This document shows positions 24,913 through 33,478 of a stretch of 38,211 nucleotides of DNA, one piece after another (within the stretch, counting starts at the first letter, position 1; each line of letters opens with the position of its first letter). Position numbers and translations under genes: made by a program. This stretch comes from an uncultured Bacteroidota bacterium (GTDB taxonomy: Bacteria > Bacteroidota > Bacteroidia > Chitinophagales > Chitinophagaceae): contig CAIRTW010000282.1 of assembly GCA_903881585.1 (NCBI GenBank), forward strand, positions 1 through 38,211, given 5' to 3'. A model generated the notes under the pieces. That model made no database searches. It worked only from the letters and a program-made list of their open reading frames with translations, and was not told the DNA's origin.

Positions 24913-25845
24913 ATGAAAAAGATCACCGTCATTTTATTATTATTCCCGCTGCTAGTATCCGCACAGGATAAGCTCACTGAAGCCAACTACCGCATTTATT
25001 CAGTGAAAGCTGGTAAGGAAATTGGGCTAAAAGATATTGTGACCGACATGGCCGCAAACGATGTATTGTTCTTCGGCGAAGAGCACAATGACAGTGTCAC
25101 GCACTTCCTCGAAAAGTCTATGTTTGAGTTGCTGTATGCACAGTACGGGGCGCAAATGACCTTGTCTATGGAGATGTTCGACCGCGATGTACAGCCGGTG
25201 ATGAATGAATATCTTAAAGGCTTCATCCGGGAAAAACATTTTGCAAAAGATGCGCGGGTGTGGAGCAACTACAGAGACTACAAACCAATGGTAGAACTCG
25301 CAAAAGACAAAGGTCTTGATGTGGTCTGCGCAAACGCACCAACGCGATACACCAACCTTGCCGGAAGAAAAGGCCAGCAGGCATTGATGGAGCTGCCTGA
25401 GGAATCGCAGGGCTATTTTGCCCCGCTGCCATATGATACCGCTACAGACGGTTATTATGAAAAGCTCACCGGCCTGCCCGCACATGCGCAGGGCACACTC
25501 AATGATACTTCAAAAAAAGCAGCCATGCCGTCCATGCCGGGAATGGGTAGTTTCAATCTCGTTATGGCGCAGTCGCTGTGGGATGCAACAATGGCATACT
25601 CCATTGCTCAATACATGAAAAAGCACAAAGGCCAAAAGGTGATGCAGGTGAATGGCCGGTTTCATAGTGACGAAGGGTTTGCAGTAGCCACTCAGCTCAA
25701 ACATTATCGGCCCAAAGTAAAAGAGCTGATCATCTCCACAGGCAGCGACGAAGCCTTCCCGAACATAAAATGGGACGACTATAAAAGGAATGGCGATTAC
25801 ATCATCATTACAGACCCTAAGGTGCCGAAGACTTATAAGGAGTAA
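24913..25845 (+). CDS. ChaN-like secreted protein (haem-binding/TIKI-related fold)
   Basis: Protein of 310 residues from the ATG that opens a signal peptide (MKKITVILLLFPLLVSAQ); an upstream in-frame ATG at 24874 lies inside the palindrome and is rejected. ChaN-family motifs are present: FFGEEHNDSVTH near the N-terminus, LSMEMFDRDVQPVMNEYL, the WSNYRDYKPMVELAK segment, VVCANAPTRYTN, and near the C-terminus MQVNGRFHSDEGFAVATQL. Conserved Glu/His residues in GEEH and GxxH-like segments would form the active or metal/haem site. Family members bind haem or act as metallopeptidase-like proteins outside the cytoplasm. The role here is unknown. Confidence 0.88.
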   Translation: MKKITVILLLFPLLVSAQDKLTEANYRIYSVKAGKEIGLKDIVTDMAANDVLFFGEEHNDSVTHFLEKSMFELLYAQYGAQMTLSMEMFDRDVQPVMNEYLKGFIREKHFAKDARVWSNYRDYKPMVELAKDKGLDVVCANAPTRYTNLAGRKGQQALMELPEESQGYFAPLPYDTATDGYYEKLTGLPAHAQGTLNDTSKKAAMPSMPGMGSFNLVMAQSLWDATMAYSIAQYMKKHKGQKVMQVNGRFHSDEGFAVATQLKHYRPKVKELIISTGSDEAFPNIKWDDYKRNGDYIIITDPKVPKTYKE

Positions 25846-25856
25846 TTCATTGGAGC

Positions 25857-26516
25857 ATGTCTGAATTTCTGTTCACATTGTGCATGTTAGTTGCCAGTCT
25901 TATTGCTGAAGCGCAATCAAAGACCGGCGCAACTGTATTCATAGGCCGCCAGGAGTGGATGACGGAGAACCTTGATGTAGATCATTACTTGGATGGTACT
26001 CCGATACAAGAAGCAAAAACCGCCGCGGAGTGGAAAGCTTGTAACCAGAACAAGATCGGATGTTACTGCAACTATAACAATGAAACCTGCTATGGTAGTA
26101 TGTATGGTAAGCTCTACAACTGGTGGGCAGTTCGCAAAGGCATTGCGCCACATTGCTGGCGGATTCCATCAAAGACGGATTTTGACCGCCTGGTTGCATA
26201 CGAGGGAGCCACGTTGGCTGGTAAAAATTTGAAAGCGAAACATAGCTGGAGCAACGACTGGAACGGAAATAACATGAGTGGTTTTGCTGGCTTAGCTTCC
26301 GGCTGCCGCAATGCTTCCGGTACATTCAGTTTTGTTGGCAAGGAAGCTTTCTGGTGGACTTGCGATGCGCGAAAGACCGCATACGACCGTGGTACCGGGC
26401 TGTCATTTTTTATTAATTCCGATGACAAATTCGATTATGCGATAACTGAAGACCTGGGCTATTCCGTTCGCTGTATGAGAGACAAAGGTGAGCCGCCGCC
26501 GAACCCTTGCCCCTAA
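25857..26516 (+). CDS. secreted FISUMP-domain protein
   Basis: Protein of 219 residues with a short hydrophobic signal segment (MSEFLFTLCMLVASLIAEAQ). It matches the Fibrobacter succinogenes major paralogous domain: IGRQEWMTENLDV, the YGKLYNWWAV core, HCWRIPSKTDFDRL, and MSGFAGLASGCRNASGTF. Cysteines at CYCNYNNETC suggest disulphides. Such proteins are surface or secreted in Bacteroidota and Fibrobacterota, of unknown function. Its stop lies one base from the stop of the convergent lycopene cyclase gene, with no terminator between. Confidence 0.88.
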   Translation: MSEFLFTLCMLVASLIAEAQSKTGATVFIGRQEWMTENLDVDHYLDGTPIQEAKTAAEWKACNQNKIGCYCNYNNETCYGSMYGKLYNWWAVRKGIAPHCWRIPSKTDFDRLVAYEGATLAGKNLKAKHSWSNDWNGNNMSGFAGLASGCRNASGTFSFVGKEAFWWTCDARKTAYDRGTGLSFFINSDDKFDYAITEDLGYSVRCMRDKGEPPPNPCP

Positions 26517-26517
26517 C

Positions 26518-27231
26518 TCATTTTGCCAGGGCACCAACATGCTTTGCTTTGATTTTTCGCAGGTACTCAAATCCAGCAACGTTCATCAGGATCAGCAGCA
26601 TCCCGTAAAATGTATCTTCCAGAGGAATCGTAAACATCCGTATTCCCAGGTTATAATGGTTGTTGTAGGAGACCACGGGTTCGTCAAGCCCGCTGCCTGT
26701 TAGTATGCCATTTGATATAAAGAACGGTATCAGGATAATTAAATAGGAGACGAAGAACGACGATAAGTAAGTCACCCTTTTCACTAGTAATAGTAACAGG
26801 AAGGCTGCTAACGAAAGAAATGTGATAGAGGTATACAGCCTTGGTAAATTCAGAAGGCCAGTCACCCCAAGGCTTAAAACGAGCGCCCATGTTATATAAT
26901 TTGCTGCTTTGTTATAGTGCGATGGCTTTAGAAAGAGAGAAATGGTGTAATAAGTAAACACGCATGCATAGGTAACGCAGATAAAGAACAGGCATTCTTC
27001 AACTGGAAGGTGAAACAAAAACACACCCGAAATATAACGGACGTTAAAACTCCATATGTTTTGCAGGGTAAAAAAATAATCCCATATCAGAAACAAAAAA
27101 GCAGTCACCAGGCAGGAAGGAAGAAAGTATTTCCACTGTTTGTCAAAACGTATCTTAGGATGAAACGAAGACGCGAAAGGGAAAACAATACAGGCCGCAT
27201 CAATTAAAAGGTATGTGAATCTTTCAGGCAT
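26518..27231 (-). CDS. lycopene beta-cyclase, single-chain CrtYcd type
   Basis: Protein of 237 residues with about six or seven membrane segments. It has two copies of the Pro-x-Glu-Glu/Asp motif, PVEEC at residues 76-80 and PLEDT at 203-207, as in the CrtYc and CrtYd half-proteins of actinobacteria fused into one chain. This is the cyclase type usual in Bacteroidota. It should form the two beta-ionone rings of beta-carotene from lycopene in the membrane. It is the last gene of the carotenoid operon and overlaps the hydroxylase gene by eight bases. Strong support from sequence and context. Confidence 0.92.
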   Translation of the reverse strand: MPERFTYLLIDAACIVFPFASSFHPKIRFDKQWKYFLPSCLVTAFLFLIWDYFFTLQNIWSFNVRYISGVFLFHLPVEECLFFICVTYACVFTYYTISLFLKPSHYNKAANYITWALVLSLGVTGLLNLPRLYTSITFLSLAAFLLLLLVKRVTYLSSFFVSYLIILIPFFISNGILTGSGLDEPVVSYNNHYNLGIRMFTIPLEDTFYGMLLILMNVAGFEYLRKIKAKHVGALAK

Positions 27232-27718
27232 TTGCAGATCTGTTTTTCCGTATTTCCCGCTCCGCTTTCAGCGCGTCTCTGAAATATTGCAACGGTACAA
27301 AAAGCATTCCGAAACATTCACCATCATGTTTTTCCAGGTGTTTATGGTGCATTTTATGTGCTCTGCGGATAGCTTTAAAATAGAAGTTGTCTGCGTTGCG
27401 CAACAGCTTGAATCGCTGATGAATGAAAACATCGTGCACCGTAAAGTAGGCAAAGCCAAACAGTGTGATACCGCTGCCAACATACAAAAATGCCCTGTGG
27501 CTGGTATAAATTCCCAAGGCCAGGCAGGCAATACCCGGTAGTGCAAAGATCAGGAAGAAGTAATCATTCTTTTCAAAAAATGAAGTTGGGTTCTTCTTGT
27601 GATGATCTTCGTGAAGCACCCATAGAATGCCATGCATGAGGTATTTGTGCGTCACCCATGCCACACCCTCCATTGACAAAAAAGAAATAATAACGAGCAT
27701 TGTATTGATAAGCCACAT
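27224..27718 (-). CDS. crtZ: beta-carotene hydroxylase
   Basis: Protein of 164 residues with membrane helices and the di-iron histidine clusters of the fatty acid hydroxylase superfamily: H24-KYLM-H29, H36-ED-H39-H40, H95-DVFI-H100 and H121-KM-H124-H125-K-H127. It adds hydroxyls at C3 and C3' of beta-carotene to give zeaxanthin. It lies between the SRPBCC gene and the cyclase gene in the same operon. No ketolase gene (crtW) is present here. Confidence 0.93.
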   Translation of the reverse strand: MWLINTMLVIISFLSMEGVAWVTHKYLMHGILWVLHEDHHKKNPTSFFEKNDYFFLIFALPGIACLALGIYTSHRAFLYVGSGITLFGFAYFTVHDVFIHQRFKLLRNADNFYFKAIRRAHKMHHKHLEKHDGECFGMLFVPLQYFRDALKAEREIRKNRSANA

Positions 27719-27726
27719 ATCTCTGG

Positions 27727-28191
27727 TTATTTTTTTGCGAATATTTGCTCAAGTACTTTCTTGCGGAAATCAAAGATCTCCACCAGCTTTTTGCGAACGA
27801 TCAGTTTGTGTGCAACGAGGCCAAGCCAGCCCAAAGGTAAACTGTATTTCACCTCGTCCCGCATCTTAACACCTCCGGCAACTGTGGTAAAGAAGTGCGT
27901 GTGTTCCCACAATGCATAGGGGCCTTTTAATTGCCGGTCGGTAAACAAGTGCGGCGCATTTACTTCCGATATCTCTGTGATCCAATTTAAAGGAATGCCC
28001 AGCAGGGGCCGCACTGTATATTGTATTTTCATTCCGGGAAATATACCGCCTTCGTTTAACTGCGATTTTATTACAAATCCCAGCTGGGGTGGTGTTATCT
28101 TGTCCAGGTTTTTAGGCGAACTGAAAAATGCCCACGCCTCATCTGTCGAAATCGGAAGTTCCTGCTCCCTGTACAATGTAAATATCTTCAT
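27727..28191 (-). CDS. SRPBCC-fold (START-like) protein of the carotenoid operon
   Basis: Protein of 154 residues with the SRPBCC pattern: SPKNLDKITPPQLGFVI near the start, a central WITEISEVNAPHLFTDRQLKGPYALWEH segment and a C-terminal helix. Proteins of this fold bind hydrophobic ligands in a cavity. The gene overlaps crtB by four bases (ATGA) and is followed by crtZ, so it is co-translated with carotenoid enzymes. It may chaperone a carotenoid or intermediate, or act as a cyclase-like enzyme. The exact role is not known to me. Confidence 0.88.
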   Translation of the reverse strand: MKIFTLYREQELPISTDEAWAFFSSPKNLDKITPPQLGFVIKSQLNEGGIFPGMKIQYTVRPLLGIPLNWITEISEVNAPHLFTDRQLKGPYALWEHTHFFTTVAGGVKMRDEVKYSLPLGWLGLVAHKLIVRKKLVEIFDFRKKVLEQIFAKK

Positions 28192-29024
28192 AACAAATTC
28201 AATTGGTGCCGGATCATTGATTGAAACATCAGGCTTATTTTTTTATGGTTGGGTATTCTTATTCTCGCGGTAAGTGATTTTTCAACGGGCGTATTTTTTA
28301 TCATCATAAACAATTTCCGATAGTAGAAATAAGCAAGGTAAACACCCTTCCTGGATGTTACCGGGAGCCGGCGGATGCCTCCCAGCGCCTGTTCAAAATC
28401 GGACGAAATATCTGCAATTATCTTTTCTTTTTCATGCCGGTTGAAACTACTGAAATCGACACCTGGGAAATAGGTCCGGCCAAGTATCAAATAGTCTTCT
28501 TTCATATCCCGGAGGAAGTTTACTTTTTGAAACGCGGCGCCCAGTTTCATCGCAGGGGGTTTGAGCAGGTTGTACAATTCGTGGTCATTCTCGGTGAATA
28601 CTTTCAGGCACATCAGTCCCACTACTTCAGCCGAGCCGAAAATATACTGTTCATACCCGGCGTGGGTGTAGGATGTGTGAGACAGGTCTGCTTCCATACT
28701 GGCAAAGAAACCAGCTATCAGTTCTTCGTTTATCTCATATTTTCTTACCACACACTGGAAGCTGTTAAGGATAGGATTGGTGCTGATGCCTTGCCCGATC
28801 GCCTGTCTTGTGTGCTCCTTAAATTCCTGTAGCAATCCTGCCTTGTCGTAATCATGAAAGGAATCAACGATCTCGTCTGCACAACGAACGAAGCCATAGA
28901 TCGCATAGATGGGGTCATGGAACCGTTGGTCCAAAAAGCGAATGCCCAGCGAAAAACTGGTGCTGTATGACCTGGTTGTTATTTTACTGCAGGCAAATGA
29001 TACGTCGTCGAATATTTGTTTCAT
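28188..29024 (-). CDS. crtB: phytoene synthase
   Basis: Protein of 278 residues. The two Asp-rich substrate-binding motifs are D50-EIV-D54 in [14 protein letters not shown] and [12 protein letters not shown] (Asp173, Asp177), as in squalene/phytoene synthases. It joins two geranylgeranyl-PP molecules into phytoene with release of diphosphate. Start and stop overlap neighbouring genes by ATGA junctions on both sides (crtI upstream, SRPBCC downstream). The supplier of GGPP (crtE) is not in this window. Confidence 0.95.
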   Translation of the reverse strand: MKQIFDDVSFACSKITTRSYSTSFSLGIRFLDQRFHDPIYAIYGFVRCADEIVDSFHDYDKAGLLQEFKEHTRQAIGQGISTNPILNSFQCVVRKYEINEELIAGFFASMEADLSHTSYTHAGYEQYIFGSAEVVGLMCLKVFTENDHELYNLLKPPAMKLGAAFQKVNFLRDMKEDYLILGRTYFPGVDFSSFNRHEKEKIIADISSDFEQALGGIRRLPVTSRKGVYLAYFYYRKLFMMIKNTPVEKSLTARIRIPNHKKISLMFQSMIRHQLNLL

Positions 29025-30523
29025 CGGTATTCATTTAGGTATTTCGATAATTGGGTGGCTGCTATCTCTCCTGAGATTATTGCAGGGGGTACACCGGGGC
29101 CTGGAACGGTTAAATGCCCTGCATAAAATAGATTCTTTACTTTTTTATTTCTCAGTGTTGGTTTTAGCACCGCAGTTTGTCTGAGCGTGTTAGCAAGGCC
29201 GTAAGCGTTGCCCTTGAATGCATGATAGTCGCTGACAAAGTCATTTAAGCAATAGCTTTTTTTGTAGGTGATGTCCGGCAATATGGTTTCTTCACAGAGC
29301 AGCTCCATCCTGCTGATCATTACCTGGAAATAGTGCTCGCGAATTGCCTCCGTATCTTCCAGGCCAGGGGCTACCGGCATCAGCAGAAACAAGTTTTCCA
29401 TTCCTTCCGGAGCCACCGTATTGTCGGTTTTCGACGGGCAACAAACATAAAACAACGGGTCTGTGGGCCACTGTGGCGACTTGTATATTTCGTTTGCATG
29501 ATTGTCCAGGCTGGTATCAAAAAAGAGGTTGTGGTGCAGTAGTTTCTTTATTTTTTTATTTACGCCTATGTAGAAAATAAGGCAGGAAGGCGACAATGTT
29601 TTTTTGTCCCAGTAGGTGGCTTTATAGTTGCGGTGCGGCTCTTCCAGCATCTTTTGCTCGGTGTGGTGGTAATCCCCAGTCGCGATTATTCCATTTGTGG
29701 TATAAACACCCTTTGTCGTTGATAGTGTTACCGCGTGCTTATCGCGAACATAGATATTGCCAACTTCACACTTGGTAATGATACCGACATTCAAAGATCT
29801 GGCGACACTTTCCATCGCTTTCACGACCTCGGTCATCCCCCCGGCAGGATACCATGTGCCGAGCGAAAGTGCCGCATAGTTCATCAGGCTGTACAGCGCT
29901 GGTATCTCTTTTGCCGTCGCGCCGAGAAACAACACCGGAAACTCAAGCAGCGCTATCAGCCGTTCATTCTTGAAATGGTCCCTTACGTGGCTGCGCATGG
30001 ATCTCAGCAACTGGAATTTTGCAGCGCCCGACAGCACTTTTCGGTTTGCAAATTCCAGCCAGGAGAAAGCCGGTTTATAGACCAGGTCCTTCATTCCAGC
30101 CTCATATTTGAATTTGCCCTCGGAAAGGAACTTTTTTAGTTGATCTGCGCTACCTTTTTCAATGCTTTCAAAGAGGGCCATGATCCCGTCCATGCTTGCA
30201 GGAATTTCCACAAAATCACCCTTTCCAAATATCATCTGGAAGCCTGGGTCGAGACGCACCAATTGATAAAAATCCTCCGGACGCCTGTTGAACTTTGCAA
30301 AGAACTGTTCAAATATGTCTGGCATCCAATACCAGCTCGGACCCATATCATACGTGAATCCGGACTCACTGAACGCCCGTGCCCGCCCGCCTATGGTATC
30401 GTTTTTTTCCAGTACGGTAACATTATGGCCTTCCCTGGCCAGGAAGCACGCAGCAGACAGGCCGGAAAACCCGCTTCCGATCACTGCTGTTTTTTTCGGT
30501 TTATTGGTTTGGGTAACTTGCAT
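29021..30523 (-). CDS. crtI: phytoene desaturase
   Basis: Protein of 500 residues. The N-terminal FAD-binding motif is [19 protein letters not shown] (Gly16-x-Gly18-xx-Gly21) followed by [19 protein letters not shown] and [13 protein letters not shown], and the C-terminus carries [22 protein letters not shown], the bacterial CrtI signature. It converts phytoene to lycopene by stepwise desaturation at the membrane. It begins six bases after the regulator gene stop and overlaps crtB by four bases. Confidence 0.96.
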   Translation of the reverse strand: MQVTQTNKPKKTAVIGSGFSGLSAACFLAREGHNVTVLEKNDTIGGRARAFSESGFTYDMGPSWYWMPDIFEQFFAKFNRRPEDFYQLVRLDPGFQMIFGKGDFVEIPASMDGIMALFESIEKGSADQLKKFLSEGKFKYEAGMKDLVYKPAFSWLEFANRKVLSGAAKFQLLRSMRSHVRDHFKNERLIALLEFPVLFLGATAKEIPALYSLMNYAALSLGTWYPAGGMTEVVKAMESVARSLNVGIITKCEVGNIYVRDKHAVTLSTTKGVYTTNGIIATGDYHHTEQKMLEEPHRNYKATYWDKKTLSPSCLIFYIGVNKKIKKLLHHNLFFDTSLDNHANEIYKSPQWPTDPLFYVCCPSKTDNTVAPEGMENLFLLMPVAPGLEDTEAIREHYFQVMISRMELLCEETILPDITYKKSYCLNDFVSDYHAFKGNAYGLANTLRQTAVLKPTLRNKKVKNLFYAGHLTVPGPGVPPAIISGEIAATQLSKYLNEYR

Positions 30524-30529
30524 GTTTTA

Positions 30530-31426
30530 TTATTTCCGGATCTCCAGTAATAGGTTGCCCAGGCTGCTGACGCTGTCCAGGTAACAGACATTTTTTAACG
30601 ATAGAATATTTTCACTGAACAGATCGCTCTGGCCCGCAACAAGAATTGAGGTTTGGATGTCAATTCCTGAGAGGAGTTTCAGTTGCCTTACTATTTCTTC
30701 TTTGGGTTTCTGGTTGATGTAGAATAGCAGGAGGTGAGAAGGGTGAACAGCGACAACTACTTTACCGATACTTTCTATCGGGACATTTTGCCCGAGGTAT
30801 ATTGTTTCAAAACCTTGTGACCGGATGATATAATTAGCAAACAGCAAACCTACTTCATGCCACTCTTCGGGCGGTAGGAATAAAACAAATCTTTTAGCAG
30901 TTTTCGTTGGCGGTACGAGGCCATCAATCGCGGCCATCAGCTTCCTCTTGATAATGTTGGATGCAAAGTGTTCCTGCACCGGTGCAGTCTTGTTCACGTT
31001 CCACAGCACCCCAACCTTCACAAGGAAGGGGTAGAATACATGGATCATTGCATCATGCAGTCCTAATCGGGTGGTAGCCGCGGAGTATATTTTTTCAAAA
31101 GCGGGCTCGTTATAGTCCAGCATCGACCTTAGCAGGTCATCGATATAGCCAGCAATTGCGTTGTCCTTCGACTGGTTAACGTCGAGGTTCTGTACCTCCT
31201 TGTTCAACTCGGCTTCACTTAACAGCGCTACCTTGGATATTTTATAGCCCAGGCCAAGAAGGGTGTTTACGTTTAGCAATTTTCTTACCTGCTGTTCATC
31301 ATAGCTTCTCCTGTTGGTCGATGTGCGGTGTGGCGTAATCAGGCCGTACCTTTTCTCCCATATACGAATAGTATGGGCTTTTATCCCGGTCATTCGTTCC
31401 AGTTGTTTGATCTGATATGATTCCAT
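30530..31426 (-). CDS. carH: MerR-family B12-binding photoreceptor repressor (CarH/LitR-like)
   Basis: Protein of 298 residues with the CarH plan. Residues 1-70 form a MerR winged helix (TGIKAHTIRIWEKRYGLITP, then NRRSYDEQQVRKL). A four-helix bundle includes W142-x9-E152-H153, the W-x9-EH motif that caps adenosylcobalamin. The C-terminal cobalamin-binding domain carries E188-W-H190-EV-G193, the ExHxxG motif whose histidine ligates cobalt. In Myxococcus and Thermus, such proteins bind DNA as tetramers in the dark with AdoCbl and let go in light. Its place between folE and crtI suggests control of its own operon. Operator candidates lie upstream of folE. Confidence 0.93.
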   Translation of the reverse strand: MESYQIKQLERMTGIKAHTIRIWEKRYGLITPHRTSTNRRSYDEQQVRKLLNVNTLLGLGYKISKVALLSEAELNKEVQNLDVNQSKDNAIAGYIDDLLRSMLDYNEPAFEKIYSAATTRLGLHDAMIHVFYPFLVKVGVLWNVNKTAPVQEHFASNIIKRKLMAAIDGLVPPTKTAKRFVLFLPPEEWHEVGLLFANYIIRSQGFETIYLGQNVPIESIGKVVVAVHPSHLLLFYINQKPKEEIVRQLKLLSGIDIQTSILVAGQSDLFSENILSLKNVCYLDSVSSLGNLLLEIRK

Positions 31427-31436
31427 CGGTTTGATT

Positions 31437-32138
31437 TTAAAGACTCAAAAATTTTAGAAATTCATTTTTCATATTTTCTTCCGAGAATTTTCCGCCGTAA
31501 AATGAAGTGATCGTTGATGAATCTGCGTCTTTGATGCCCCGGGATGACACGCACATATGTTTTGCATCGATAACTACAGCAACATCCCCGGTATTCAGCG
31601 CGTTTTGCATTTCGTGGGCTATTTGTTCGGTGAGCCGTTCCTGTACCTGCGGCCTCTTTGCAAAGTGCTGCACGATCCTGTTTAGCTTTGAAAGGCCGAT
31701 TATTTTTCCCGAAGACACATAGGCAACATGGGCCTTTCCATATATAGGAACAAAATGATGTTCGCAGTTGCTGAAGAAAGTAATATCCTTTTCTACCAGC
31801 ATCTGTTTGTAGTTATATTCATTGTCAAAGAGTGTGATTTTGGGTTTGGTCTTTGGGTCAAGCCCCGAAAACAGCTCCTTCACATACATTTTGGCTACGC
31901 GCAAAGGTGTCCCGGCCAGGCTTTCGTTATTAAGGTCAAGACCAAGTGTTGACATTATTTCGCGGAAGTGGTATTCTATCTTTTCTATTTTTTCGTTGTC
32001 AGAAGCTTCAAACGCATTTGGGCGCAATGGGGTGTCTCGTCCGCTGCTGATATGATCATCTCCAATTTCTTCTACTGCGAGGTAACTTAGCAACGCTTTT
32101 TTGTCACGTTTCAATGTTGTTTGTTTTTCCATTTTCAA
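31437..32138 (-). CDS. folE: GTP cyclohydrolase I
   Basis: Protein of 233 residues (start at 32138, or at the ATG six bases inside). Zinc-site and catalytic signatures are complete: C125-EH-H128 in SNCEHHFVPIYGKAH, GLSKLNRIVQHFAKRPQVQERL, and KHMCVSSRGIKD with Cys196. It makes dihydroneopterin triphosphate, the first step to folate and biopterin-type cofactors. An N-terminal extension of about 45 residues precedes the conserved core. It heads the carotenoid operon, 10 bases before the carH-like gene. In several proteobacteria folE belongs to the CarH/LitR light regulon with photolyase genes; that link is known from other taxa and inferred here. Confidence 0.95.
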   Translation of the reverse strand: MKMEKQTTLKRDKKALLSYLAVEEIGDDHISSGRDTPLRPNAFEASDNEKIEKIEYHFREIMSTLGLDLNNESLAGTPLRVAKMYVKELFSGLDPKTKPKITLFDNEYNYKQMLVEKDITFFSNCEHHFVPIYGKAHVAYVSSGKIIGLSKLNRIVQHFAKRPQVQERLTEQIAHEMQNALNTGDVAVVIDAKHMCVSSRGIKDADSSTITSFYGGKFSEENMKNEFLKFLSL

Positions 32139-32215
32139 TTTGTATTCTGTTAATTGTTATTCCGGGAGTTGTTCAGTGTATTGCATCTATTTCATTTCTG
32201 CAATTTTCTATGCCC

Positions 32216-32268
32216 CAAAAGTACCGATAAAATGTTTACAATTTTTATTTAAAAAGTAAACAAAAATA
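32216..32268 (-). promoter_or_regulatory. folE-crt promoter region with TGTTTAC/GTAAACA inverted repeat
   Basis: Two minus-strand -7 elements are present: TACTTTTG (plus-strand 32216-32223) and TATTTTTG (32261-32268). Between and over them lies TGTTTAC (32233-32239), 16 AT-rich bases with an inner TTTTTA/TAAAAA pair, then GTAAACA (32256-32262). The palindrome would cover the -15 to -45 zone of the nearer promoter and the -7 of the farther one, as expected of a repressor site. Further GTTTAC and GTAAAC cores lie at 32426 and 32515. A leader of about 70-120 nt precedes folE. Confidence 0.55.
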
Positions 32269-32551
32269 TTTTTCGTCACTACAAAGCGCCGAAAGCCGCA
32301 CCAGCACCGAAAATCAGGTATAAATGTGTTGATTATTGGTTTTTTCTATTTGGGCATTGCCAAATCCGCCACCCAGTAGTTGTTTATTGTGTTTATATAC
32401 TATCACTAATATTTAGACAAAATTAGTTTACCCTGCGATTGCTCGAATACATCCAGCGGCATCTGTTGCAAAAAGGTTAAAGTAGCGGTAATAGATGATG
32501 ACCGCCCGCCAAACGTAAACTGTCCTGACAGAAATACTCCCGCCTATTCGC
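32269..32551. other. remaining divergent region between folE and lptB
   Basis: No gene is seen in these 283 bases. They hold AT-rich stretches, the extra GTTTAC (32426-32431) and GTAAAC (32515-32520) cores, and no obvious terminator or RNA structure. Confidence 0.4.
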
Positions 32552-32559
32552 TATTTTTG
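32552..32559 (+). promoter_or_regulatory. lptB -7 promoter element (TATTTTTG)
   Basis: Perfect TAnnTTTG. It overlaps the upstream in-frame TTG at 32557, so that codon cannot be the start on this transcript; the TTG at 32575 lies about 10 bases after the predicted transcript start. Confidence 0.5.
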
Positions 32560-32574
32560 CGCAAAAGGCAGCAG

Positions 32575-33354
32575 TTGAAAATACAGACGCAAGGGCTTGT
32601 AAAACAATATGGTAAGCGCACCGTTGTCAACGATGTGTCTTTCGAGGTGAACCAGGGGGAGATAGTGGGTTTGCTGGGACCTAATGGGGCGGGTAAGACC
32701 ACTTCGTTTTACATGGTGGTGGGCCTGGTGAAGCCGGACAAAGGGGATGTGTTCCTGGATGGGGAGAATATTACCAAGCTGCCGATGTACAAGCGTGCGC
32801 AGATGGGTATTGGTTACCTGCCGCAGGAAGCCTCCATTTTCCGCAAACTTTCCGTGGAAGACAACATATCCGCAGTGCTGGAAATGACCAAGCTGCCGAG
32901 GACAGAGCAGCACCACAAATTAGAGGAACTGCTTGAGGAGTTTCACCTCACGCACGTTCGTAAAAGTAACGGGGATGTGCTGAGTGGTGGCGAAAGAAGG
33001 CGCACAGAGATCGCAAGGGCGCTGGCCGTAAATCCTAAGTTCATATTGCTGGATGAGCCTTTTGCCGGTATTGATCCTATTGCGGTAGAGGACATCCAGA
33101 GCATTGTTGCCGCGCTGAAGTTCAAGAACATTGGTATCCTTATTACTGATCATAATGTGCAGGAGACGTTGTCCATAACCGACCGTGCCTACCTGCTTTT
33201 TGAAGGAAAGATACTCAAGGCCGGCAGCGCCGAAGAGCTCGCAGCCGATGAGCAAGTGAGAAAGGTGTACCTTGGCCAGAACTTTGAACTGAAGAGAAAA
33301 AACATAGCTCCGATTTTGCCGCCGGTCAACGCTAGTGGCCGTGGGGAATTATAA
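32575..33354 (+). CDS. lptB: LPS export ABC transporter ATP-binding protein
   Basis: Protein of 259 residues with a TTG start at 32575 ([13 protein letters not shown]), chosen because the promoter overlaps the upstream TTG. Walker A is GPNGAGKTT (Lys41), the signature loop is [15 protein letters not shown], Walker B is [12 protein letters not shown], and the switch histidine is in ILITDHNV. The [16 protein letters not shown]-loop and the [13 protein letters not shown] end are typical of LptB. It powers lipopolysaccharide extraction from the inner membrane with LptF and LptG, which are not encoded in this window. A short extra tail ([17 protein letters not shown]) follows the conserved core. 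Confidence 0.94.
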   Translation: MKIQTQGLVKQYGKRTVVNDVSFEVNQGEIVGLLGPNGAGKTTSFYMVVGLVKPDKGDVFLDGENITKLPMYKRAQMGIGYLPQEASIFRKLSVEDNISAVLEMTKLPRTEQHHKLEELLEEFHLTHVRKSNGDVLSGGERRRTEIARALAVNPKFILLDEPFAGIDPIAVEDIQSIVAALKFKNIGILITDHNVQETLSITDRAYLLFEGKILKAGSAEELAADEQVRKVYLGQNFELKRKNIAPILPPVNASGRGEL

Positions 33355-33360
33355 TGATGG

Positions 33361-33476
33361 AATTAGGAATTAGGAATTAGGAGTTAGTAATTAGGAATTG
33401 GGATTGTTTCGTGGAGGATGATTACAATCTCATCCAAATTCCAAATACCCAATTCCAAATTCCAAAAAAGAGAAAG
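33361..33476. repeat. AATTAGG/AATTCCA heptamer repeats forming an inverted repeat
   Basis: Six 7-base units of AATTAGG type run from 33361 to 33402 (four exact, plus AGTTAGT and AATTGGG), and AATTCCA-type units of the opposite sense lie near 33431-33476. GGAATTGGG (33394-33402) pairs with CCCAATTCC (33448-33456). The block ends just before the GH3 start codon. Confidence 0.7.
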
Positions 33477-33478
33477 GT

